Assembly: GCA_963784415.1 (NCBI GenBank)
Contig: CAWARK010000004.1
Coordinates: 1-64,000, forward strand
Source: UBA7672 sp963784415
GTDB taxonomy: Bacteria > Pseudomonadota > Alphaproteobacteria > Caulobacterales > Hyphomonadaceae
Reading direction: 5' to 3'
Length of the DNA: 64,000 nucleotides
The position numbers and the translations under genes are program-made. A model generated the notes under the pieces. That model worked only from the letters and a program-made list of their open reading frames with translations, searched no databases and was not told the origin of the DNA. The first letter of the stretch is position 1. The number at the start of each line of letters is the position of its first letter. Below are positions 1-8,648 of this stretch, one piece after another.

Positions 1-139
1 GGGTGGGGAACACCTTCGTGACGCAAGCGGTCTTGAGGCCGGCCTGTGCGCATCCGAGCGCTGCGCGGAGGCCTGAGCCGCCGGCGCCGACAACCACGAC
101 GTCATAGGTGTGATCGTTCCACGTATACGCAGCAGTCAT
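1..139 (-). CDS. sdhA: Succinate dehydrogenase flavoprotein subunit (N-terminal fragment)
   Basis: Only the first 46 codons lie in the window; the gene runs off the left edge. The start ATG is the complement of 137-139. The visible protein carries the FAD-binding dinucleotide motif GAGGSG at residues 18-23 after a D-V-V-V-V strand, as in SdhA/FrdA flavoproteins. SdhA oxidises succinate to fumarate at the cytoplasmic face of complex II. Position directly downstream of sdhC and sdhD on the same strand (gap 41 nt) confirms the assignment and indicates one sdhCDA(B) operon, with sdhB expected beyond the edge. Confidence 0.93.
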   Translation of the reverse strand, partial: MTAAYTWNDHTYDVVVVGAGGSGLRAALGCAQAGLKTACVTKVFPT

Positions 140-180
140 GTGGCTAGTCCCTGGAAACGAAACAGATCAGACGCTGAAGT

Positions 181-567
181 CTAGGCGATCGCGATCTTCA
201 GGACCGCGTAGGCCGAGGCGGCGAAGAGCGTGATGCAGATGAAGGTGTTGAGGATCAGCAGCACGGTCTTGGTGCTGTTCCTCAGGATGTAGTCCTCGAC
301 CACCACCTGCATGCCGAGGCGCATGTGATAGAGCGCGGCGCCAACCGTCAGGAGGATGAGCACCGCGTTGAACGGATCGGCGATGTAGGTGAGCGCGCCG
401 TCATAGCCGCCGCGCACGGCGCTGATCAGCGTGATGAGGAACCACGGGACGAGGAATAGGAGCGCGATGGCGGAGACGCGCTGGGTGATGAAATGGCCGG
501 CGCCGTGCCTGGCGGAGCCAAGGCCGCGAACCTGGCCGAGCGGGGTGCGGATCGACTGCTTGGTCAT
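181..567 (-). CDS. sdhD: Succinate dehydrogenase membrane anchor subunit SdhD
   Basis: A 128-residue integral membrane protein with three hydrophobic helices. The second ends in the haem-region signature H-M-R-L-G-M-Q followed by V-V-V-E-D-Y, typical of alphaproteobacterial SdhD. It anchors the SdhAB catalytic dimer to the inner membrane and helps bind haem b and ubiquinone. The reading frame stays open upstream to 939, but the real start is the ATG complementary to 565-567, which overlaps the sdhC stop codon by one base (TAATG), so translation is probably coupled. Length and position between sdhC and sdhA fit the family. Confidence 0.93.
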   Translation of the reverse strand: MTKQSIRTPLGQVRGLGSARHGAGHFITQRVSAIALLFLVPWFLITLISAVRGGYDGALTYIADPFNAVLILLTVGAALYHMRLGMQVVVEDYILRNSTKTVLLILNTFICITLFAASAYAVLKIAIA

Positions 568-992
568 TACGCAGCTCCCGTCAGGTGCAGGGGATCGACG
601 CCGGGAACGAGGCCGGTGAGCAGCCAGATCGCAACCGCGAGCGCGACAGACAGTACGAGCACGAAACCGGCGGTGAAGCTGGCGAATTTCGGATTGAAGC
701 CCTTGCCGGCGTCCATGAAGAGGTGACGCACGCCGTTGAGCAGGTGGTAGCTCATCGCCAGCGTGAAGCCGAACAGGATGAGCTGGCCCCAGATCGTACC
801 GATGAGGCCGGAGAGGGGTTCGTAATAGTCGGGGCCGGCGGCGGCGGCGAAGAGCCAGGCGACAACCACGAAAGCGCCGACATAAATCGCGCAGCCGGTG
901 ACGCGATGCAGGATCGAGCTGGCCATGGTCATGTGCCACTTCCAGATCGACACGTGCGGCGACATTGGCCGCTTATCGGTCCAGGATGACAT
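567..992 (-). CDS. sdhC: Succinate dehydrogenase cytochrome b556 subunit SdhC
   Basis: First gene of the sdh operon. The protein (141 residues from the chosen start) contains the family signature S-P-H-V-S-I-W near its N-terminus, S-I-L-H-R-V-T-G about 15 residues later, and the haem-ligand region S-Y-H-L-L-N-G-V-R-H. Three transmembrane helices are visible. The ATG at 992 (M-S-S-W-T-D-K) is preferred to the in-frame one at 1016 because family members begin just before the S-P-H motif. SdhC and SdhD together form the haem b and quinone-binding membrane domain of complex II. Confidence 0.93.
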   Translation of the reverse strand: MSSWTDKRPMSPHVSIWKWHMTMASSILHRVTGCAIYVGAFVVVAWLFAAAAGPDYYEPLSGLIGTIWGQLILFGFTLAMSYHLLNGVRHLFMDAGKGFNPKFASFTAGFVLVLSVALAVAIWLLTGLVPGVDPLHLTGAA

Positions 993-1111
993 GACTGATC
1001 CTTTCGCCCCGCGCATTCACGCTGGCGACGGTATTAGGCCACCTTTTGGCCCTGTCAACGCGGCGAGAAGAGCCTCTTGGCCTTGCGTGCAAAGGGCTTA
1101 TTCAAGTGGGC

Positions 1112-1823
1112 ATGCGGGTCACCATTCTGGAAACGGGGCGAGCGCCGGGGCCGCTGAGCGAAGCCTATCCGCACTATCCCGATATGTTCGCCGCCTTGCT
1201 GGCGAATGCCGACCCCGCGCTGCGTTTCGAGACCGTCGCGCTGGTCGATGGCGCTGCATTGCCCGCGCGGAAGATGCGAAGCGGTCTGATTACGGGGTCG
1301 CCGGCGGGGGTCTATGACCACGACCCCGTGGATGGACCCGTTGCGCGAATTTATTCGCGAAGCATTCGCAACCAGGACGCCGATGATCGGCGTCTGCTTC
1401 GGGCACCAGATTATCGCCGACGCGATGGGCGGGGACGTCCGCAAGTCGGAGAAGGGGTGGGGGGTGGGGCGGCATGTCTATGATGTGCTGGGCGCGCCGG
1501 ACTGGATGTCAGGCGCCGGCAAGACGGTGGCGCTGTCGGTGAGCCATCAGGATCAGGTGATCACGCCGCCTGCAGGGGCCGTGACGCTGGCGCGGTCGGC
1601 GCACACCGATCATGCGATGCTGGCTTATCAGGATGCACCGGTGATGAGCCTGCAGGGGCATCCGGAATTTTCGGACGAATTCGTGGCAGCGCTTTATGCG
1701 GCGCGGCGGGGAAAATCACTGAGCGCCGCCCAAGTCGATGACGCAATCGCGTCGCTGTCAGCGCCGGTGGACAGCGTGCTGGTGGGGCAGTGGATGGCGC
1801 GGTTCCTGCGGACGTCCCGCTGA
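1112..1823 (+). CDS. Class I glutamine amidotransferase domain protein (frame broken by +1 base near 1330)
   Basis: Two overlapping frames join into one GMP-synthase-like GATase of about 236 residues. The first frame (ATG 1112) gives M-R-V-T-I-L-E-T-G and the oxyanion strand L-I-T-G-S-P-A-G-V-Y. The second frame gives the nucleophile elbow G-V-C-F-G-H-Q with catalytic Cys, and the catalytic His/Glu in Q-G-H-P-E-F. The switch occurs in a run of C at about 1324-1328, where one base too many is present. Proteins of this stand-alone type hydrolyse glutamine or related amides; the substrate here cannot be told. The gene diverges from sdhC. I read the break as a sequence error because both halves are fully conserved. 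Confidence 0.8.
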
Positions 1824-1833
1824 GTCAGGGGCG

Positions 1834-2497
1834 TTAGCGCCGCGCGAAAAGAAGCCATGCACCGATCAGCACGTCCCACACTGAGATCGAATAGACGCTG
1901 AGGCGTTCCCACGCGCCGTCGCCCGGTGGGATGCCGCAGCTTGGCGCCGCTCGAGATCACCAGCACGACCAGACCGCCGAGACCCGCTGCTGCCGCCCAT
2001 GGGCCCAGCCTGCGAAAAAAGACGGGCGCATTGAACTCGAGCGCCACTGGCGCAAAGGCGATCGCAAGGTTGCCGCCGACAATCGCCATCAAGGCGCCGA
2101 TCACGTGAAAGACAGCCAAGCCCTCCGCGCCGACGAAGGCGCCGCCGTGAAAGACGCCGACAAGGACAAGGCCGATCGCGTGCGTGACGCCCAGCGCCAG
2201 CAATGGGCGACGGCCGCGCCCCTGAAGCTGCGGATAGATGAGCGCGCTGGCTACGCCAAACAGCAGGCCCGAGCCGATGAAGGCCGCGTTCATCAGATCG
2301 GCTTGCGGCGAGCAGGCCTGCACGCCGTTATACGCTTCCATGCATCCGACAACGCCCAGCTCGCTGATGTAGTTTACGGCGTAGTCGTAGGCCGGCGTGA
2401 ACTGCGTCGCGGCGATGGCTTCGACGATGACGAAGATCAGGCCTGCGAGCAGCCAGGCGGCTCCGGCCAATGCCGTGCGGGTGCGTGCGCGATCCAT
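1834..2497 (-). CDS. DUF998 family membrane protein (frame broken by +1 base near 1936)
   Basis: A multi-helix membrane protein with the DUF998 pattern: N-terminal helix, then Y-D-Y-A-V-N-Y-I-S-E-L-G, and alternating hydrophobic segments ending in G-L-V-V-L-V-I-S-S-G. The original frame then turns into arginine-rich nonsense, while the next frame supplies the expected tail (G-D-G-A-W-E-R-L-S-V-Y followed by a last helix and TAA at 1834-1836). The join needs one surplus base around 1934-1938. Start is the ATG complementary to 2495-2497. Function unknown; the family is an inner-membrane protein of about 220 residues, as here. Confidence 0.7.
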
Positions 2498-2555
2498 GGC
2501 GTTGGTGTGCGGCGGCGGGTGTGCGCCGTCAAGCTGAGGCTCGTTTGCGTGCGTG

Positions 2556-2984
2556 CTAGCGTTTGCGCTGGAACTGCAGCGTCGCGACCCAGCCGGCGAC
2601 CTGGTACATGCTGGCCAGCGCGACCAGTATGTCGAGCCACCAGCGCGTGCCCCAGATCGGCCAGATCGGCAGTAATGTGATGATCGCGATGACAGCCGAT
2701 CCGCCATCGAGCCAACGGTCGCCGAACAGGTAGCCGAGGGTCGTGCGCTCCCGCAGGATCTTGCGGCGCGTGACCGGGAAGACGCCATCGTCCATGCGCG
2801 GGGCGCCGAAGGCTTCCTGCAGCTGGTCGAATTCGAGAATTCCGGTGAGATCGCGCAGGGTTTGCGCGGTGACGCGGCCTTCATCGACGGCGATCCACGA
2901 AGAATCGTTGCGCAGGCTGCGGATTACCACCGACAGCAGGATCGCCAGCGCGGCGGCGAATTGTGGAAAGTCAGCGATCGTCAT
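2556..2984 (-). CDS. Hypothetical membrane protein
   Basis: 142 residues, not recognised. It begins with a hydrophobic segment (A-A-L-A-I-L-L-S-V-V-I), has a soluble middle part rich in charged residues, and ends with two further hydrophobic stretches rich in tryptophan (P-I-W-P-I-W-G) before a basic C-terminus. This suggests an N-anchored or three-helix inner-membrane protein. It lies between the DUF998 gene (58 nt downstream) and mch (18 nt upstream) on the same strand, so may share their transcript. Reading frame is intact and codon usage matches the neighbours. Confidence 0.55.
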   Translation of the reverse strand: MTIADFPQFAAALAILLSVVIRSLRNDSSWIAVDEGRVTAQTLRDLTGILEFDQLQEAFGAPRMDDGVFPVTRRKILRERTTLGYLFGDRWLDGGSAVIAIITLLPIWPIWGTRWWLDILVALASMYQVAGWVATLQFQRKR

Positions 2985-3002
2985 TCCTCCGATATGGGAG
3001 CC

Positions 3003-4053
3003 TTACCCCCGGTTCGGAATAGCCGCCCAGTAGTCGAAATCGAGGATGACGTCGGGGAGGTGTTTGCCGTCCGCGTCCTTGAAGGGGAAATTCCGTGCAG
3101 GGCAGGTTCTTGGTGGCGACGAGGCGCAGGCGCAGCGCGCCAAGACCGTTGCCGAGATCGACCTTGTCCAGCACCTCTGACCACGCGAACACCGTGTCGC
3201 CCGCGGCGAGCGGGTTGACGTGCTGGCCGGCATTGATCGCGATGATTTCCGCCGCATTTGCGAGGCCGTTGAAGGCTATGGAACGCGCCAGCGATATGGC
3301 GACGCCGCCATAGATCAGGCGGCGGCCGCGCGGCGTCTGGCTTTGCGCATGCTGGTTGAAGTGAACCTTGGCGGTGTTCTGGTAGAGGCGCGTCGCGATC
3401 TGGTGCTCGGCTTCTTCCACGGTGAAGGCGTCGACGTGATCGATCTTCTCGCCGATCTCGTAATCCTCGAAGGCGAAGGGCGAACCGGCGAGAATGAAAT
3501 TGTAATCCGCCAGCTCGTAGCCACGTTCGGGCAGTTCGCGCGGATCGACGGCCTTGGGCAGGTCGGGCACGACGGCAGCAGGCGCCGGATGCGACGGGTC
3601 CTTCTTGTTGACCATCACCCAGCGGACATAGTTCAGGACTTCATCGTCTTCCTGATTGTAGCCGCGCGTGCGGATGTAGACGACGCCGGTCTTGCCGTTG
3701 GAGTTTTCCTTGAGGCCGATCACTTCGGATACGGCGCGCAGCGTGTCTCCCGGAAACACGGGCGAGAGGAAGCGGCCATCGGCATAGCCAAGATTTGCCA
3801 CCGCGTTGAGCGAGATATCCGGCACGGTCTTGCCGAAGACGATGTGGAAGGCGAGCAGCGGATCGATCGGCGATCCCGGCAGACCAACATCCTGTGCGAA
3901 TGTGTCGGCGGAATAGAGCGCGTAACGCGAACCGGTGAGGCCGGTATAGAGCGCGACGTCCGCTTCAGTGATGGTGCGCGGCGTGGCGTGGATCAGCTCG
4001 TCGCCAACGACGAAGTCCTCGAAGAAATTGCCGGGATCGGACTTGAGGGTCAT
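3003..4053 (-). CDS. mch: Mesaconyl-CoA hydratase (beta-methylmalyl-CoA dehydratase), MaoC family (frame broken by +1 base near 3103)
   Basis: A double-hotdog MaoC protein of about 349 residues that closely follows Rhodobacter Mch: G-N-F-F-E-D-F near the start, H-A-T-P-R-T-I-T-E, the hydratase-like core P-I-D-P-L-L-A-F-H-I-V-F-G-K-T-V-P-D-I, and A-T-R-L-Y-Q-N-T-A-K-V-H-F-N in the second half. Mch interconverts mesaconyl-CoA and beta-methylmalyl-CoA in the ethylmalonyl-CoA pathway of acetate assimilation. The C-terminus is found in the next frame (V-I-L-D-F-D-Y); one extra C about 3103 explains it. The start overlaps the stop of the upstream gene (ATGA), indicating translational coupling. A malyl-CoA thioesterase homologue lies three genes upstream in the same run. 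Confidence 0.88.
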
Positions 4054-5706
4054 GGGGAGCGCTCGTCTGGGTCGCAGAGGGTGAGACTTCCCTTATAGTG
4101 GGTAAGCCGCCCCAACAACGGCACAGAGATGGGTACATCGAAAAGGAATGATCCATCCTCGGCGGCGGCTTCTGTTGCGATGGAGCGCGGGGCGAGAAAG
4201 GCCGGGAGGGGCAGCCATCCCATGCGCCAGCCTTTTATGGCCATGACGTGCCGCCCGTCTTTCACGGCAAGCGCGAGCGTGAAGGTGAACGGGCCGAATT
4301 TTTCGGTGACGCGGCCGGGGGATGCGTATCTGATTTCGCTCCTGAAACGCGATCCGCCGATCGAGCGATCCCAGACTTCGTGTCCGGGCGCGAGGAGGGT
4401 CTTTTTCATTTTCACGGGCGCGGCGGCCGCTTCGCGCGGGAACCCGAACAGGCGCGCGGCGAGCCAGCCCAGCGTGCTTGCGCCCGTGACGCGCGCGGTT
4501 CCCGAGAAGCGCGCGACGGGTCCTTCGCTGTGCGAGGCGCGGACGGAGGCGGGCAGTTTGATGAAATCGTCGCCCAACGCCATCTCGAAGGCGCCGGTGA
4601 GCGGCTGTTGCACGATCGCGGTGACAAAGCCGTGCCGCTTGAAATCGTCCGCCAGCGCGGACAGTGACAGCAGGCCGACGCAGGCGCGTGCGCCGGGCGC
4701 GATAGGTTCGCCCGCGAGCAGCTTTCGCGCCATGACAAGGGCGGGCAGTGTCGGCACGTTGGGACCGACCACGCGCGGCGAGACCAGCGTCCATTCCGCG
4801 CGGACCGGCCGATTGTCGGCATCGCGCCCAAATGCCTCGACGAACATGCCGCCGCGGTCGGAGCCGAAAGGGTTGAGGAGCGCGGCGAGTTTCTGCAGCA
4901 CGCCGGCCATCGGGCGAAAGTCGCGGGCGATGCCGGCATGGCGGATCGCGCCGACCATGCCGACGCCGGTGTGCAGCAGGGCGAGTTCGAGACCTGCGGT
5001 GAAGACGGCGTCCTCGCGCGGATGGAAGCGTTGTGGGATGAGATCGAGGTCGGGCGTTTCGGTGAGCGCGAAACGGCGACGGCCGAGTTCGGGGAGAGCG
5101 TGCCGTGTTGTGCCGCTCCAGCCCGGGACGCGTGCGCCACGCGCCGTCCTCGAACACGCGCACGGGTGCACCGACCCAGCTGAGGATGGCCTTCACGACG
5201 GAGGGGCCGCGCGGCGCGCGATTGCCGGGGGAGATGCCGGCGCGGATTGAATCGATGCGGGTCCAGCGTGCGGTGAGCTCATCGAGGGAGGCGTGCGTGA
5301 TGGCAGGCGTGGAGCTGGCGCCGGTGATGGCGCGGACGCCTGCGGCTTTTGCTTCGGCGTCGAGCGAAGGGAAGGCGGCGACGAAATCGCGGGCGTCGGC
5401 GAGGTCGAGATAGTCGACGCGGGCGGCGATGCAGGCGCGCGCGAAGGCCAAGCTTGATTCTTGAAACGGGCCGGCGGCATCGATCACCAGCGTGGGGGTG
5501 AGCGCTGCAATCTGTGCGGGCGTCGCGGTGGAGCGGTCGAGCGCGACTGCGCCGGAGGCGCCGGTTGCTTTCGCTGCGGCTTGAGCCTTCGCAAGATCGC
5601 GACCAGCGATCAGCACCTCGGTGTCTGTCGTCCCAACCAGCCCGCGCGCGAGGCGTGAGCCGAACACGCCGGCGCCGCCGACCAGCAGGATGCGTTTGGC
5701 CGTCAC
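4050..5706 (-). CDS. Saccharopine dehydrogenase-like NAD(P)-binding protein with C-terminal DUF4166 (frame broken by +1 base near 5124)
   Basis: N-terminal Rossmann fold with G-G-A-G-V-F-G-S-R-L at about residues 9-18 and a short-chain saccharopine-reductase-like core, then a C-terminal half with the DUF4166 pattern (W-D-R-S-I-G-G-S-R-F, G-R-V-T-E-K-F-G-P, F-D-V-P-I). About 552 residues in total. The halves lie in two frames; one surplus C in the CCCGGG at about 5122-5127 joins them. The GTG start overlaps the DCC gene stop by 4 nt (GTGA), and the stop overlaps the mch start by 4 nt, so this is the middle of a tightly coupled operon. Substrate unknown. Confidence 0.78.
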
Positions 5707-6164
5707 CCAAGCTCTCCGAGGTCGGAGACGATACGCGCGCGCAGGGCGGGGTCTGCGAGGGCACAGGATTTCTTGCGACCAAACCAGCGATAGCGATTGC
5801 GGGCGATGACGTCGTAGAGCGGATCGCGCAGCCAGCGCGGGAAGACGCGCAGCCACGCAAACCAGCGCCAGCCGGGCAGGGTGCGCGCGATGGCGAAGGC
5901 TGCGTCTGTCTTGAACAGGGCGCGGCCGTTTTGGATCACAATGACGGTCTCGGGATTTTCAGGATTGACGCCGAAGCGCCGTGCGAGCGCCTGACCCACC
6001 GGCGCGTTCATGTCGGTGAGGCTGAACACGCGACCGGGATCACCGCGATGGACGGCGGCGGCCATGCGCGAACACAGCACGCAATCGCCATCGAAAACGA
6101 TCACATCCTTGCGGATGTCGAATGCGTCTTTCGATCCCCAGGCCATGCGGGAAATGTGGGTCAT
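5703..6164 (-). CDS. DCC family thiol-disulfide oxidoreductase-like protein (DUF393)
   Basis: The protein opens with the family signature D-V-I-V-F-D-G-D-C-V-L-C-S-R, whose D-x-x-C-x-x-C element gives the DCC family its name, followed by a thioredoxin-like fold and the late W-F-G-R-K motif. About 153 residues from the ATG at 6164. The open frame extends upstream to 6251 but that part lies close to the preceding gene and lacks family similarity. DCC proteins are predicted disulfide or redox proteins; no substrate is known. It is first of three coupled genes leading to mch. Confidence 0.8.
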   Translation of the reverse strand: MTHISRMAWGSKDAFDIRKDVIVFDGDCVLCSRMAAAVHRGDPGRVFSLTDMNAPVGQALARRFGVNPENPETVIVIQNGRALFKTDAAFAIARTLPGWRWFAWLRVFPRWLRDPLYDVIARNRYRWFGRKKSCALADPALRARIVSDLGELG

Positions 6165-6216
6165 TTCCGGCGCGATGGCTATTGGGCGCCACGCTCTGGA
6201 AGGTGCGGCGAAAAGG

Positions 6217-7104
6217 TCAGACGTTGGCGGCTTCGCGTGCAGCAATCGCATCGGCGACAGCGACCATGCGATGCGCCTGTGCGAGGTGCAGCAGCTCTGT
6301 CATCTTGCCATTGACCTTGAGCACGCCCTTGGCCGCGTTGGCGGGGTCGGCGAAGGCGGCGATGACGTCGCGCGATTGCTGCACGGCATCGGCGGCGGGG
6401 GCGAAGATGGTGTTGCAGGGCTCGACCTGCGACGGGTGGATCAGCGTCTTGCCGTCGAAGCCGAAGGCGCGGGCCTGCTTGGCTTCGGCCGCAAAGCCTT
6501 CGGCGTTGGCGATGTCGTTATAGACGCCGTCGAACACGAGAATGTCGTAGGCGCGCGCGGCGGCGATGGCGAGCGTGTAGCAGGCGGCGAGGTTCTCGCG
6601 GCCCGGCATCGGCTCGGCGCGGAAATCCTTGATGAGATCGTTCGAGCCCATGACGAAGCCGGCAAGGCGCGTGGTCTTCGCGGCGGCGGCGATCTCCTTG
6701 ATGTTGAGGATGGAGAGCGGCGTCTCGATCATCACCCAGAGCTGCAGCGAGCGCGGCGCGCCGGTTTCGGAGATGGCTTCGTCGAGCCAGCGGATATCGT
6801 CGCCCGAGGTGACTTTCGGGGCGAGAATGCCGTCCGGGCTCGCGTGGGCGGCGGCCTTGATGTCGGCCTTGCCCCATTCGGTGTCCTGTCCGTTGACGCG
6901 GATGATGAGTTCGCGCGGGCCATAGCCGCCGGCTTTCACCACGTTGCAGACGCGCTCGCGCGCTTCGAGCTTGGCTTCGGGGGCGACGGCGTCCTCGAGG
7001 TCGAGGATCAGCGAGTCGGCGGGCAGGGTCTTGGCCTTCTCCAGCGCGCGCTCGTTGGCGCCGGGCATGTAGAGGACCGAACGGCGCGGGCGGATGGCGG
7101 ACAT
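6217..7104 (-). CDS. HpcH/HpaI aldolase/citrate lyase family; (3S)-malyl-CoA thioesterase-like (Mcl2)
   Basis: 295 residues with the citrate lyase beta / malyl-CoA family layout: R-S-V-L-Y-M-P-G at the N-terminus, L-I-L-D-L-E-D-A-V carrying the Mg-binding acidic residues, W-V-M-I-E-T-P with the catalytic Glu, and F-D-G-K-T-L-I-H-P-S-Q near the C-terminus. It is nearer to Rhodobacter Mcl2, which hydrolyses (3S)-malyl-CoA, than to the lyase Mcl1, judging from remembered sequences. Together with mch in the same run it supports ethylmalonyl-CoA-pathway chemistry. The ATG at 7104 is chosen; the longer frame to 7164 overlaps the region divergent to pdxY. Lyase versus thioesterase activity cannot be settled by eye. 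Confidence 0.82.
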   Translation of the reverse strand: MSAIRPRRSVLYMPGANERALEKAKTLPADSLILDLEDAVAPEAKLEARERVCNVVKAGGYGPRELIIRVNGQDTEWGKADIKAAAHASPDGILAPKVTSGDDIRWLDEAISETGAPRSLQLWVMIETPLSILNIKEIAAAAKTTRLAGFVMGSNDLIKDFRAEPMPGRENLAACYTLAIAAARAYDILVFDGVYNDIANAEGFAAEAKQARAFGFDGKTLIHPSQVEPCNTIFAPAADAVQQSRDVIAAFADPANAAKGVLKVNGKMTELLHLAQAHRMVAVADAIAAREAANV

Positions 7105-7186
7105 GGGATTTTCCCTGCTGCTGGTGGTCGGGGAGGTCATGGCGGAGGCGGATCGCAAGATCAAGCTGGAGCGTGCCGCGCGCTTC

Positions 7187-7192
7187 TATAAT
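7187..7192 (+). promoter_or_regulatory. Candidate -10 element (TATAAT) of pdxY
   Basis: A perfect TATAAT hexamer lies 40 nt upstream of the pdxY start in GC-rich surroundings. No good TTGACA-like hexamer stands 16-18 nt upstream, so the assignment rests on the -10 alone. Confidence 0.35.
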
Positions 7193-7232
7193 GTAGGCAG
7201 ATTGCGTTGCATGATTAGCCTGCGGACAAACA

Positions 7233-8100
7233 ATGCCTCTGGTGCTGGTGATTTCGTCTTACGTCGCCGCCTCGCGTGTCGGCGGAGGCATAGCGCCCTA
7301 CGTGCTGGGGCCGATGAAGGTCGATCCTGTCCATGTGCCGACCTGCCTGTTCGGGCGTCATCCAGGGTGGGGCGCGCCGGGCGGAGGCGCTGTGGCGGCG
7401 GACATGATGGGCAAGATGCTGGAAGGCGATCGAGGCGAACAACCTGTTCGGGCTGATGGATGCGGTGGTGACGGGGCATTTTTCGGCGCCCGACCAGGTG
7501 GCGGTGGCGTGCGATGCGATCGACCGGATTCGTGCGACGCCCCGGCGCAAGTCTCATGCGCATTTTCCCGCAAAGCCGCTGGTGATCATCGATCCGGTGA
7601 TGGGAGATGAGGCGCCGGGGCTCTACATCAAGCAGGAGACGGCGGCGGCGCTGATGGCCAACCTCGTGCCGCGCGCGGATATCCTCGCGCCAAACCTGTG
7701 GGAGTTTGCGCGGCTTGTGGGCGTGGAGATCGGCTCGCTGGCTAGCGCGGAGGATGTTGCGCGCGAGGCGCGCAGCCGGGGAGGGCGCTGGCTGATCTCG
7801 TCCGTGCCATCGCCGCTGGGGATCGGCGTGCTCCATGTCGATCCAGACGTTGCGCTTCTGGCGGAGACGCCGCGCGTTGGCGGCAAGACGCCCAACGGAA
7901 CGGGCGACATGCTCACGCTGCGCTTTACCGGCGGGCTGGTGTCGGGGCTCCCGATTGAAGAGGCGCTGGCCGACGCGGTGGGGGCAACGCACATGGTGAT
8001 CGACAAGACCCATCAGTGGCGCGGGACGGAGTTGAACCTCGCGGCGTGCAGTGACTTGCTGGCGGCGCCGCCACGCGCTGCGGTGCGGAGGATTGCCTGA
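7233..8100 (+). CDS. pdxY: Pyridoxal kinase (frame broken by +1 base near 7424)
   Basis: Ribokinase-fold vitamin B6 kinase of about 288 residues. The N-terminal frame has S-S-Y-V-A-A-S-R-V-G-G, F-G-R-H-P-G-W-G-A-P-G-G-G, and the next frame has D-P-V-M-G-D, the N-L-W-E-F element and the P-loop-like anion hole N-G-T-G-D with catalytic Asp. The enzyme phosphorylates pyridoxal to PLP in the salvage pathway. An extra G in G-A-A-G-G-C-G at about 7424 breaks the frame; removing it restores M-L-E-A-I-E-A-N-N-L. The gene diverges from the malyl-CoA thioesterase gene. Confidence 0.85.
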
Positions 8101-8103
8101 CCG

Positions 8104-8562
8104 TCAGGGCTGGCTGCGCGGATAGACCGGGTTCACGGTTTTTTCCTCGGTGTCGAACACGCCTTTGCCGGGGACGAAGTTGATCTCGAGGCGGACGCCA
8201 TCGGGGTCTTCGAACAGGATCGAATAATAGCCTGGCGCCCAGCCATCCTCCTGCGGCGCGCGGATGATCGTTGCGTCCAGCGTTTTCAGGAAGGCGTGCG
8301 CTTCGTCGATGTCGGCGCGCGAGCGGGCGCGGAAGCAGACGTGGTGCAGGCCGACGCGCTGCTGGACGAAGCGTTCGCCCTCATGCTCCGGCGCCGGGCG
8401 GCTGATCAGGACGCCGGTGCGGCCGCCGACGCAGTAATAGCCGTATTCATTGTCGAGCACCTGGCTGAGCCCGAGAAAGGGCAAGAGCTTGCTGTAGAAA
8501 GCGCGGGCGACGTCATAACGCCCGGCGGTGATCTGGATATGTGCGATGCCGTTGATGTCCAT
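8104..8562 (-). CDS. VOC (glyoxalase/dioxygenase superfamily) protein
   Basis: 152 residues with one vicinal-oxygen-chelate domain: an N-terminal metal-ligand strand around G-I-A-H-I-Q-I, a middle V-G-L-H-H-V-C-F with a second His ligand, and a terminal L-F-E-D-P-D-G-V-R-L-E-I with the Glu ligand. The metal site therefore looks complete. Start is the ATG complementary to 8560-8562; the longer frame to 8739 overlaps the divergent hydrolase gene. It converges with pdxY, whose stop is 3 nt away. Substrate unknown; VOC proteins include lactoylglutathione lyases and extradiol dioxygenases. Confidence 0.75.
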   Translation of the reverse strand: MDINGIAHIQITAGRYDVARAFYSKLLPFLGLSQVLDNEYGYYCVGGRTGVLISRPAPEHEGERFVQQRVGLHHVCFRARSRADIDEAHAFLKTLDATIIRAPQEDGWAPGYYSILFEDPDGVRLEINFVPGKGVFDTEEKTVNPVYPRSQP

Positions 8563-8648
8563 GTGGCGTCTCCCTCCACGCAGGCCTTGAGAGGGAGTTG
8601 AGCGCAACCAAGGTTGACCTGCAACGCCTGGCGGACAATGTCTCGGGC

